A DNA stretch of 64,000 bases, taken from positions 248,001 through 312,000 of the forward strand of contig CAMWNI010000001.1 of NCBI GenBank assembly GCA_947175545.1. Direction: 5' to 3'. This stretch comes from an uncultured Porphyromonadaceae bacterium. GTDB lineage: Bacteria; Bacteroidota; Bacteroidia; Bacteroidales; Muribaculaceae. The notes beneath the pieces were generated by a model. The model saw only the letters and a program-made list of their open reading frames with translations, did not search any database and had not been told where the DNA came from. A program made the position numbers and the translations under genes. How positions within the stretch are numbered: the first letter of the stretch is position 1; each line of letters starts with the position of its first letter. Positions 43,479 through 51,430 of the stretch are shown piece after piece.

Positions 43479-44567
43479 TCAGGAAAACTGATTGATTATT
43501 CGTGAAATCTCACTGACAGCCTCAATTGACGTGGCCCGGCTGATCGGCAGGCTGACAACCTCGTCACAGAGCCGGTCGGCAATCGGCAGCTCGATTGACG
43601 AAAACTCGCTGTAGCAGGGCTGACGATGAACCGGAGTGGGGTAGTGAATCCCCGTTCCGACGCCGTTGGCACTCATGAACGCTCTGAATTCGTCGCGCCG
43701 CCCTTCGGGAATCCGCAGGACGTACTGATGCCATACGTGTTCCGTCTGCTCTGCGGGCATTTGCGGCTTGATGACCCGCTGATTGCAAATCTCGCGGTCG
43801 TAAATCGCCGCCTTTTTCCGTCTGAGGGCGTTTTCAGCGTCGGTCAGGGGTAGCTTCACGCGCAGAAATGCAGCCTGAATCGGGTCAAGACGGCAGTTCA
43901 GGCCCTGATAAATATTGTCATATTGCTTCAGTGAGCCGTAGTTGCGCAGGACCCTTATGGCCTCGGCAATCTCGGCGTCATTGGTCGTGACGGCCCCGGC
44001 GTCGCCGATTGCGCCGAGATTCTTCGTCGGATAAAACGAGAAGGCGGCCGCATGGCCCGTCTGCCCTGCGCCGCGTGCGCCGATTGCCTGCGCAACATCC
44101 TCGACAACGATGAACCGCTGTTTGAACTCCTCGGGCAGCAGCGACGTGCGTCCATAAAGGTCGACCGGCATGATTGCGCGCGTACGCTCCGTAACCGCCG
44201 CCTCGATTCGCGCGGGGTCCAGATTGAACGTTGCCGGATCCGGCTCCACGAAAACCGGCCGGAGGCCGCAGTCGGTCACAGCCAGTACTCCTGCAATGTA
44301 ATTGTTTGACGATGTAATGACCTCGTCACCTTCTCTGAGGCGCCCAAGCTCTATGTAGGCGCGAAAAATCAGGCGGATGGCATCCAGGCCGTTGCTGACC
44401 CCTACGCAGTGGTCCGCGCCGACATAGGCAGCCAGCTCTGCCTCGAAGGAGCTGACCTCTTCGCCGCCAATGTAGCGGCCGGAGCGCACAACGCGCACTG
44501 CGGCCGCCTCAAGGGCGTCCAGATAAGGCTCATTGTCCGCTCTGAGGTCAAGAAAAGGATACTTCAT
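43479..44567 (-). CDS. DegT/DnrJ/EryC1 family sugar aminotransferase
   Basis: PLP-dependent aminotransferase of nucleotide-sugar synthesis. 362 residues. The PLP-binding lysine is in [20 protein letters not shown] near residue 180. The N-terminus [19 protein letters not shown] is typical of FdtB/QdtB-type enzymes acting on 3-keto-dTDP-sugars. The upstream gene encodes a WxcM/FdtA-type 3,4-ketoisomerase, which supports that reading. Likely product: a dTDP-3-amino-3,6-dideoxyhexose (inference). Confidence 0.88.
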   Translation of the reverse strand: MKYPFLDLRADNEPYLDALEAAAVRVVRSGRYIGGEEVSSFEAELAAYVGADHCVGVSNGLDAIRLIFRAYIELGRLREGDEVITSSNNYIAGVLAVTDCGLRPVFVEPDPATFNLDPARIEAAVTERTRAIMPVDLYGRTSLLPEEFKQRFIVVEDVAQAIGARGAGQTGHAAAFSFYPTKNLGAIGDAGAVTTNDAEIAEAIRVLRNYGSLKQYDNIYQGLNCRLDPIQAAFLRVKLPLTDAENALRRKKAAIYDREICNQRVIKPQMPAEQTEHVWHQYVLRIPEGRRDEFRAFMSANGVGTGIHYPTPVHRQPCYSEFSSIELPIADRLCDEVVSLPISRATSIEAVSEISRIINQFS

Positions 44568-44575
44568 TGGCGTGA

Positions 44576-45481
44576 TTATTTTCCTGCAGTCAGGCGTTTA
44601 AATTCTTCGGGGTCACGACAGTAGTCCGCCTCCAGATAGTTCTCGGACGTCAGCACCAGGCAGACCGAACCGCCGGAAAAGTTGTTCAGCTCGCGCCAGA
44701 TTCCGGCGGGAACGTAGAGTGCCTGATACGGCCTGCTGAGCGTGAACGTACGCGTTGCGGCTCCGTCGCTCAGAACAACGTCAAAAGCCCCCGAGACGCT
44801 CATAATCAGCTCCTCAGCCTCGAAATGCGAGTGGCCGCCGCGTTCGGCGCCGGCCGGCACGTCATAAAGATAAAAGGCCCGCTTGATGTGGAAGGGATGG
44901 TCAGGCGTGTTTTGCGCGACGCTGAGCGAGCCGTTGGCGTGGCGGTGGCGTGCCAGATCTATAATGCGACAGTCCGCAAGACGGCTCGTCAAGTGAGAGT
45001 CGGCCGTAGGCGCCGGCTTGCATGTAGAGGCCGCTGCTTCGGAGGGTGTCTCCCCGTCTTTTTCCGGCGCCTCTGCAAACGTGATATACTCGTTGAAGTC
45101 TTCGATGTAGTCGTCGGCGTCATAGTGCGTTGACGAAAGCACCATTGCGACGGAGTTTGACGAGAAATTGCGCAGTGCGCGCCAGGTTCCCGCCGGAACA
45201 TAGACGCCATAGTAAGAGCGAGCCAGACGGTGAGTGATTTCAAGGCCGTCAGGGTCCGTCAGCACTACGTCGAACGAGCCGCTCAGGGCAACAATCAGTT
45301 CCTCGCCGCGCCTGAAGGCATGGCCGTGGCGTTCACGTCCGCCCGGCACGTCGTAAATCCAATAGACCCTCTGCGGCGCGAACGGAAGCACCCCCTTGGC
45401 GGAGTGTTCAATGAACGACAGATTGCCGCGCGGATCCTCAATGCGCGGAATACGGATGATTTCAGCTCTCTTTCTGGGCAT
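44576..45481 (-). CDS. Tandem WxcM/FdtA-like cupin protein (sugar 3,4-ketoisomerase type)
   Basis: A 301-residue protein from the ATG at 45481 ([23 protein letters not shown]). Two homologous cupin domains are fused. The first is at about 8-130, with [19 protein letters not shown] and [12 protein letters not shown]. The second is at about 165-300, with [19 protein letters not shown] and [12 protein letters not shown]. Single-domain relatives isomerise 4-keto to 3-keto dTDP-sugars before an FdtB aminotransferase, which is the next gene. The linker is low complexity ([14 protein letters not shown]). The gene start overlaps the adk end by 20 bases. The two-domain form is less common. Confidence 0.88.
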   Translation of the reverse strand: MPRKRAEIIRIPRIEDPRGNLSFIEHSAKGVLPFAPQRVYWIYDVPGGRERHGHAFRRGEELIVALSGSFDVVLTDPDGLEITHRLARSYYGVYVPAGTWRALRNFSSNSVAMVLSSTHYDADDYIEDFNEYITFAEAPEKDGETPSEAAASTCKPAPTADSHLTSRLADCRIIDLARHRHANGSLSVAQNTPDHPFHIKRAFYLYDVPAGAERGGHSHFEAEELIMSVSGAFDVVLSDGAATRTFTLSRPYQALYVPAGIWRELNNFSGGSVCLVLTSENYLEADYCRDPEEFKRLTAGK

Positions 45482-46049
45482 TGCTAATCGGGTCAATAAT
45501 TTCGGTTATGGCCCTGAAAATATTGTCAATGTCGCCGCTGCCGTTGACCGGATAGTAGCACTGGCGGTGGTTGTAGAATTCCTTCAGCGGCTGAGTCTGG
45601 CGGTTGTAGACCTCCAGGCGCTTTGCAATAGTCGCAGCGTTATCGTCGGCGCGTCCTGAAGCCTTTCCGCGGTTGATCAGGCGCTCGGTCAGTTCATCTT
45701 CCGGAACCTCCAGGCCGACAACGGCGTCAACCTGCGAGTCGTGTTTCGCAAGCAATTTCGTAAGCTCCTCGGCCTGCGGAATGGTGCGTGGAAAGCCGTC
45801 AAAAATTACTCCTGTGGCCTCGGGGTGGGCGTCAAGTTCCTTAGAAAGTATGTCAAGCATAAGCTCGTCCGGAATCAGATTGCCGTGTGAAATCAGCGCG
45901 TCCGCAACCTTTCCGAGTTCCGTTCCGCGGGCAATATGGTCACGCAGAAGTTCGCCGGTCGAAATGTGGTGAAGTCCGTAGCGCTCGACCAGGCGCTCGC
46001 TCTGGGTGCCTTTGCCGCTGCCCGGAGCGCCGAAAATTACTAAATTCAT
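45462..46049 (-). CDS. adk: Adenylate kinase
   Basis: Interconverts ATP, ADP and AMP. 195 residues, the short form lacking a zinc-type lid. P-loop GAPGSGKGTQ at the N-terminus. AMP-binding segment FDGFPRTIPQA, and lid start LINRGKASGRADDNAATI. The gene follows hpt by 35 bases in a purine pair and overlaps the WxcM-like gene at its end. Confidence 0.97.
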   Translation of the reverse strand: MNLVIFGAPGSGKGTQSERLVERYGLHHISTGELLRDHIARGTELGKVADALISHGNLIPDELMLDILSKELDAHPEATGVIFDGFPRTIPQAEELTKLLAKHDSQVDAVVGLEVPEDELTERLINRGKASGRADDNAATIAKRLEVYNRQTQPLKEFYNHRQCYYPVNGSGDIDNIFRAITEIIDPISNAQKES

Positions 46050-46084
46050 TTTCTGTCTTTTATTGGGTTACAATAAGGTTTGTC

Positions 46085-46630
46085 TCATTCGTTTTCGTCG
46101 GCCAGGACGTAGATGTCCCTCAGATTGCGCGCTTTGCCGTCAAGGTCAAGGCCGAAGCCGATAATGAACTTAGGCGGGATTGTGAAGCCGATGTAGTCCG
46201 GGTGGATGTCCGCCTTCAGGCTTTCAGGCTTGAACAGGAGGGTTGCGACTTTGATGTCGCTTGGGTTCATCGCGCGGAGGTCGCCAAGAAATTTCTCCAT
46301 TGTGCGTCCGGTGTCAATTATGTCTTCAACGACGATGACGGGGCGCCCTTCGACCGGTTCAGTCAGGCCGACAACCTGGCGCACCTCGCCGGTCGACTCG
46401 GTGCCGACATACGAACTGAGACGCACAAACGCGATTTCCGCGTCGCAGCCAAGCGCGCGAAACAAATCGGCCGCAAACGGGAACGCTCCGTTCAGCACAC
46501 AAACAATCAGCGGATTCTGTCCGCAATACTGCTCCGTAATCTCGGCCGCAATCGCACCGATGCGTTCCGAAATCTCCGCGCTCGTAATAAACGGTCTGAA
46601 TGTCAGTCCATTATAACTTACTGTTTTCAT
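46085..46630 (-). CDS. hpt: Hypoxanthine phosphoribosyltransferase
   Basis: Purine salvage enzyme making IMP and GMP. 181 residues. The PRPP loop is VIVVEDIIDTGRTMEKFL near 100. The flexible-loop region FVRLSSYVGTESTGEV and the C-terminal YIGFTIPPKFIIGFGLD are typical. It is first in the minus operon that continues to adk and the sugar genes. A -7 box TAACTTTG lies at 46651..46658. Confidence 0.95.
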   Translation of the reverse strand: MKTVSYNGLTFRPFITSAEISERIGAIAAEITEQYCGQNPLIVCVLNGAFPFAADLFRALGCDAEIAFVRLSSYVGTESTGEVRQVVGLTEPVEGRPVIVVEDIIDTGRTMEKFLGDLRAMNPSDIKVATLLFKPESLKADIHPDYIGFTIPPKFIIGFGLDLDGKARNLRDIYVLADENE

Positions 46631-46650
46631 TGCTTACATAAATATTTTGA

Positions 46651-46658
46651 CAAAGTTA
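46651..46658 (-). promoter_or_regulatory. Candidate -7 box of the hpt operon
   Basis: A minus-strand TAACTTTG about 20 bases before the hpt ATG. There is no TTTG at the usual -33 distance. Confidence 0.45.
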
Positions 46659-46680
46659 CGGAAAATTCGGCATTATTGTT

Positions 46681-46688
46681 TAATTTTG
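46681..46688 (+). promoter_or_regulatory. Candidate -7 box of the 4,6-dehydratase gene
   Basis: TAATTTTG matches TAnnTTTG and lies 10 bases before the ATG at 46699, so the transcript would be nearly leaderless. No proper -33 box is seen, so this is uncertain. Confidence 0.35.
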
Positions 46689-46698
46689 CTTGAAAATT

Positions 46699-47766
46699 AT
46701 GAGAGAATCCGACCTTTCCCGCCTTCTGGGGCGCGCCCCGATTTTCCCCGACATGACTGAAGCGTTCAGCGCTCTCTCAGGCCGGCGCATACTCGTCAGC
46801 GGTGCTGCCGGAAGCATCGGCTCGGAACTTTCACGCCAGTTGAGCCGCATTCCGGGCGTCGAACTCTGCCTCATCGACCAGGCCGAAACGCCGCTCCACG
46901 ACCTTTCGCTCCGGATCTCCGGACGCTTCGAAATTGCCAATTGCAGCGATCCCGCCGAGATGGAACGCATTTTCCTGTCATTCCGTCCGGAGATAGTGTT
47001 TCATGCTGCGGCCTATAAGCATGTGCCGATGATGGAGCGCTGTCCGCTCGCGGCTGTCCGCAACAACATCGGTTCCACGCGAATTCTTGCGGACCTCAGT
47101 GTCCGCCTCGGAGTTGACCGCTTCGTCATGATTTCGACCGACAAGGCCGTCAACCCAACTAACATCATGGGCGCCTCAAAGCGTGCTTGTGAACTTTACG
47201 TCCAGTCTCATCCGGGAGCAACCAGATTCGTGACCACGCGCTTCGGCAATGTCCTCGGCTCCAGCGGTTCCGTCGTCCCCCTGTTCATGTCTCAGCTTGC
47301 CGCCGGAGGCCCGCTGACGGTCACTCATCGCGACGTAGTCCGCTATTTCATGCTGATTTCCGAAGCGTGCGCCCTTGTCCTGCTTGCAGCCGTTATTGGT
47401 CGCGGAGGTGAAATCTTTGTCTTCGACATGGGGAGTCCTGTACGCATTGCCGACCTTGCCCGACGCATCATAAGTCTCTGGGGCAAAGGTTACGAACAGA
47501 TCTCTTACACCGGACTTCGGCCCGGCGAAAAGCTCTACGAAGAAGTTCTGACTTCCGAAGAACTGACTCTTCCCGGCCCTCACCCGATGCTGAAGGTTGC
47601 CCGCGTGCGTCCCGCCGAGTTCAACGCCGTCTCTTCGGCCATCGACTCCATGCTTCGTCTGGCCGCCGCCGGCAATGAGGCTGAAACGGTCCGGGCAATG
47701 AAACTCCTCGTCCCAGAATTCAAAAGCAATAACTCACCGTTCGAAAAATATGACGCAGACCGATGA
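46699..47766 (+). CDS. Nucleotide-sugar 4,6-dehydratase, CapD/PglF soluble type
   Basis: Converts UDP-GlcNAc-type sugars to 4-keto-6-deoxy intermediates. 355 residues from the ATG at 46699. A TTG frame start just upstream is rejected. The NAD motif is VSGAAGSIGSELSRQL near 33-48. Catalytic segment: MISTDKAVNPTNIMGASKRACELY, with the usual Tyr replaced by Met as in PglF/FlaA1-type dehydratases. Unlike full-length PglF it lacks the N-terminal membrane domains, so it is a soluble form. The aminotransferase gene overlaps it by 17 bases. Confidence 0.88.
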   Translation: MRESDLSRLLGRAPIFPDMTEAFSALSGRRILVSGAAGSIGSELSRQLSRIPGVELCLIDQAETPLHDLSLRISGRFEIANCSDPAEMERIFLSFRPEIVFHAAAYKHVPMMERCPLAAVRNNIGSTRILADLSVRLGVDRFVMISTDKAVNPTNIMGASKRACELYVQSHPGATRFVTTRFGNVLGSSGSVVPLFMSQLAAGGPLTVTHRDVVRYFMLISEACALVLLAAVIGRGGEIFVFDMGSPVRIADLARRIISLWGKGYEQISYTGLRPGEKLYEEVLTSEELTLPGPHPMLKVARVRPAEFNAVSSAIDSMLRLAAAGNEAETVRAMKLLVPEFKSNNSPFEKYDADR

Positions 47767-49006
47767 TGAATCCCGTCGCCTGATTCTTTGTATGCCCCAC
47801 ATGAGCGGGCGCGAAACCGACTTTATCCAAAAGGCCATTGACGGAAACTGGGCAGTCCCGATGGGACCCGATGTGAACGCATTCGAAAAAGAACTGCAAG
47901 CCTTCCTGCGAACCAACCGCCCCGTCGTTGCCCTCAGTTCAGGCACGGCCGCAATTCATCTTGCACTCGTTGCTCTCGGTGTCGGTCCTGGCGACGAAGT
48001 CCTCTGCCAGTCAATGACTTTCAGTGCGTCCGCAAACCCCGTTACCTACGTTGGAGCAACCCCCGTGTTCATTGACTCCGAGCCGACGACTTGGAATATG
48101 GACCCCGACCTTCTCCGCCATGCAATCATTGACCGCATCAGCCGGACCGGACGCAAACCAGCCGCAATAGTAATGGTCCATCTCTATGGCATGCCCTCGC
48201 GCATTGACAGCCTTATGGCCATTGCCCGCGAATTTTCAATTCCTGTGGTCGAGGATGCTGCCGAAGCGTTCGGCTCCGAATTTAACGGACAGATGTGTGG
48301 CACCTTCGGAGACTTCGGCGTCCTTTCCTTCAACGGCAACAAGATGATAACCACGTCGGGCGGTGGCGCCCTTGTCTGTCCCGATGCTGAAACGGCCCGC
48401 CGCGTTATGTTTTTCGCAACCCAGGCCCGCGAAGGCTATCCTTACTACCAGCACGAACACATTGGCTATAACTATCGCCTCAGCAACATCTCAGCCTGCA
48501 TTGGCCGCGGACAGATGACAGTCCTTGACAGCCATCTGGCCCACCATCGCCGCGTCGCGGCAATCTATGCTGACCTCTTCGCCTCAGAACCTCGCATAAG
48601 CGTTCACCTCAATCCTTCGGTCGAATACAACGCAAACTTCTGGTTGTCAACAATTCTTCTTGACTCTCAAGTGCGCGTAAAAGGCCGGGACAAAGCTTAT
48701 GGCAGCACCGTCAGCGGAGCAATTGGCGGAGCGGCCGGAGTGACTCATTCTGCCTCAAATCCCCATACCGACTGCGAGCCGGATGCCGACATTGAGGCCA
48801 TGCGTGCGGCTCTTGCCGAGGCCAACATTGAGTCTCGACCCCTCTGGAAGCCCATGCACCGCCAGCCAGTCTTCGCATCTGCTCCGGCCTACGTCAACGG
48901 CGTCAGCGAACGCCTCTTCCGCCGCGGTCTCTGCCTCCCTTCCGGCCCTGACATCACCCCCGCCGATCAGTTGCGCATAGCCTCCCTTATTCTTTCTCTC
49001 CTATAA
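47750..49006 (+). CDS. DegT family aminotransferase (PglE/PseC-like)
   Basis: PLP-dependent aminotransferase that should act on the 4-keto sugar from the dehydratase gene. 418 residues. PLP lysine in FGVLSFNGNKMITTSGGGALV near residue 203. N-terminus MPHMSGRETDFIQKAIDGNWAVPMGPDV matches the PglE group (W/V-P-GP). A stretch near 325-350 (RDKAYGSTVSGAIGGAAGVTHSAS) looks like an extra loop. The pair resembles the first two steps of bacillosamine-type synthesis. The acetyltransferase is missing here, so the final sugar is unknown. Confidence 0.88.
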   Translation: MTQTDDESRRLILCMPHMSGRETDFIQKAIDGNWAVPMGPDVNAFEKELQAFLRTNRPVVALSSGTAAIHLALVALGVGPGDEVLCQSMTFSASANPVTYVGATPVFIDSEPTTWNMDPDLLRHAIIDRISRTGRKPAAIVMVHLYGMPSRIDSLMAIAREFSIPVVEDAAEAFGSEFNGQMCGTFGDFGVLSFNGNKMITTSGGGALVCPDAETARRVMFFATQAREGYPYYQHEHIGYNYRLSNISACIGRGQMTVLDSHLAHHRRVAAIYADLFASEPRISVHLNPSVEYNANFWLSTILLDSQVRVKGRDKAYGSTVSGAIGGAAGVTHSASNPHTDCEPDADIEAMRAALAEANIESRPLWKPMHRQPVFASAPAYVNGVSERLFRRGLCLPSGPDITPADQLRIASLILSLL

Positions 49007-49030
49007 AAGAACGGTAAAAAACTGTTGTGA

Positions 49031-51415
49031 TCAGTCGAAGATATTGTCGATTGAGGGGTCGTCGGCCGTGGTGTCTGAGAGGACTCCGAGGTCACTGCCC
49101 TCGCAGAGATCTATGTTGGATGGGAATTCAAAGCGTGTCGACTGGCTGTAAGGCAGTTCGCGGTCGGCGTAGACGCGCGTAATGAACTTGCCGAAAATAG
49201 GCAGGGCCATTGAAGCTCCCTGACCGTAAGCCATCGAATTGAAGTGAATCGGCTTCTCTTCGCCGCCAACCCAGGTTGCAGTGACCAGCTCGGGCGTGAA
49301 GCCCATGAACCAGCCGTCGGAGTTTGAGTTGGTCGTTCCCGTCTTGCCGCCCATCTGCGCCGTCAGGTTAAACGGCGCGCGACGCAGACGGGCGCCCGTG
49401 CCTGAGTCGACGACGTTGAGCAGGATTGAAAGGATTTTCCAGTAGGCTTTTTCGGAAATCACCTCGGTTTGCGTCGTGTTGAACTCAGAAATCACGTTGC
49501 CGTTAGCATCGGTAATCGTAGTGACAAAAAGAGGGTCGGTGCGCATGCCGCGGTTGGCGAAAGCGCTGTAGGCCGTAACCATTTCCTTGACCGAGACATC
49601 GCAGATTCCAAGACATAACGAGACAACCGGATCAATATGGTTATTGATTCCGAAGGTATGAAGGTTGTTTGCAAAGGTCTGGGGCGACAGCATATCCATC
49701 AGGCGAGCCGAAATCCAATTGTTCGAATTGGTCAGGGCCCAGCGCAGGTCAACCATCTCGCCGACGCGGGCCGAGCCGGCGTTGCGGGGCTGCCAGGCGC
49801 GGCCGTTGGCGTCATAGATTGTCGGTTGCGCGTTGAGGAACTGGTCGCAGGGAGTGAAGCCCTCTTCCATGGCGTATGTGTAGAGAAGCGGCTTGATGGT
49901 CGAACCAACCTGGCGGCGACCGGTCGAAACCATGTCATACTGGAAGGCAGAGAAGTTCGGGCCGCCAACGTAGGCCTTCACATAGCCGTTGCGTGGGTCC
50001 ATTGCCATGAATCCGGCGCGAAGGAAGCTCTTGTGATAGAGAATAGAGTCGCGCGGAGTCATCACCGTATCCGTCCATCCCGAGTAGGTAAAGACCTTCA
50101 TCTCTGTCGGCTCCTTGAAGGAGCGTTCGATTTCGCTTGTCGTATGGCCGGCTTTTTTCATTATGCGGTAGCGGTCCGAATCTTTGATTGCGCGGTCAAT
50201 CAGTTTTTTGATTGCGTCGGCGCTGACCTCTTCGCGGTTGCTTGAGTATGGTGCAGAGGCCGAACCCTTTTTCTCACGCCAGAACTGAGGTTGCAGGGTC
50301 TGGCTCAGGTGCGAAATCATAGCATCTTCGGCATATTGCTGCATCCTCGAGTCAATCGTGGTGTAGATTTTCAGTCCGTCGTCATATATGTCATAATGTG
50401 AGCCGTCGGGTTTCGGATTTTTCTCAATCCAGCCGAACAGCGGGTTGGTTGCCCAGGCGATTGAGTCGTCGACATAGCGCTGGCGGTCCCAGGCGGGATA
50501 GGCCGAGCGCTGCGGCTTCTTCGCGCCGAGCATCCGGCGGAGTTCCTCGCGGAAGTAGGGGGCCAGACCTTCTTTATGGTCAACCTTATGGTAGTTGAGA
50601 GTCAGCGGGAGCTGCTGGAGGGAGTCACATTCGGCCTCCGTCAGGTAGCCGCCTTTCTGCATCTGGCTCAGGACCACGTTGCGGCGCTCGCGAGTGCGCT
50701 CGTTGCGGCGCACGGGATTGTAGATTGCAGGATTCTTGACCATGCCGACGAGTGTAGCGGCCTCTTCGACGCTGAGGTCCAGCGGATCTTTGCCAAAGTA
50801 GACCCATGCGGCCGATTTGATGCCGACAGCGTTGTTCAGAAAGTCGAACTGGTTCAGATACATCTTAATGATTTCCTCCTTCGAGTAGAAGCGCTCGAGT
50901 TTGACGGCAATCATCCATTCGACGGGTTTTTGGATTGCGCGCTGAAGAAGTCCGCTTGAGCCGGGCGAATAGAGCTGCTTGGCAAGCTGCTGGGTAAGCG
51001 TTGAGCCGCCGCCGGCATTCTTTTGCTGGAGAATCAGGGTTTTGCCCAAAACACGCGCGATTGCGCGCGCATCGATGCCGGAATGGTCAAGATAGCGCAC
51101 GTCTTCAGTGGCGATCAGCGCGTCAATGACGTGCTGGGAAATGTCGCTGTAGTCAGCATAGACTCGGTTGCCTGTCGGACGGAAGTAGCGGCCCATTTCA
51201 ACTCCATCAGCCGTATAGATAATTGAGGCGAATTTGTCTGTCGGGTTCTTGAGTTGTTCAATGTCAGGCATGTAGCCGACAATGCCGTTATAGATGAGTG
51301 CGAACAGCAGGGCGACGCAGCAGACGGTCGCCCCAAAAGCAATCCAGAGCCACCTGATCAGGCGGCTCTTGAATGTACTGCGGGTTTTAGTTTCGGTTTT
51401 TGATTTTTCTTTCAT
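49031..51415 (-). CDS. Penicillin-binding protein 1A (bifunctional)
   Basis: Class A PBP polymerising and cross-linking peptidoglycan. 794 residues. One membrane helix near 20-45. The GT51 transglycosylase domain shows the catalytic Glu in TEDVRYLDHSGID and STLTQQLAKQL. The transpeptidase domain has the SxxK motif GSTIKPLLYTY, SxN near LTNSNNWISARLM and KTGTTNSNSDGWF. The 15-base gap to the upstream GH16 gene suggests cotranscription from the promoter at 53911..53942. No separate promoter is evident. Confidence 0.95.
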   Translation of the reverse strand: MKEKSKTETKTRSTFKSRLIRWLWIAFGATVCCVALLFALIYNGIVGYMPDIEQLKNPTDKFASIIYTADGVEMGRYFRPTGNRVYADYSDISQHVIDALIATEDVRYLDHSGIDARAIARVLGKTLILQQKNAGGGSTLTQQLAKQLYSPGSSGLLQRAIQKPVEWMIAVKLERFYSKEEIIKMYLNQFDFLNNAVGIKSAAWVYFGKDPLDLSVEEAATLVGMVKNPAIYNPVRRNERTRERRNVVLSQMQKGGYLTEAECDSLQQLPLTLNYHKVDHKEGLAPYFREELRRMLGAKKPQRSAYPAWDRQRYVDDSIAWATNPLFGWIEKNPKPDGSHYDIYDDGLKIYTTIDSRMQQYAEDAMISHLSQTLQPQFWREKKGSASAPYSSNREEVSADAIKKLIDRAIKDSDRYRIMKKAGHTTSEIERSFKEPTEMKVFTYSGWTDTVMTPRDSILYHKSFLRAGFMAMDPRNGYVKAYVGGPNFSAFQYDMVSTGRRQVGSTIKPLLYTYAMEEGFTPCDQFLNAQPTIYDANGRAWQPRNAGSARVGEMVDLRWALTNSNNWISARLMDMLSPQTFANNLHTFGINNHIDPVVSLCLGICDVSVKEMVTAYSAFANRGMRTDPLFVTTITDANGNVISEFNTTQTEVISEKAYWKILSILLNVVDSGTGARLRRAPFNLTAQMGGKTGTTNSNSDGWFMGFTPELVTATWVGGEEKPIHFNSMAYGQGASMALPIFGKFITRVYADRELPYSQSTRFEFPSNIDLCEGSDLGVLSDTTADDPSIDNIFD

Positions 51416-51430
51416 CGTAATCTGTGAGGA

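Noticed and set aside
42431..43495. A 354-codon plus-strand open frame opposite nspC
   Set aside because: Antisense to a well-conserved PLP enzyme and without start context or domain.
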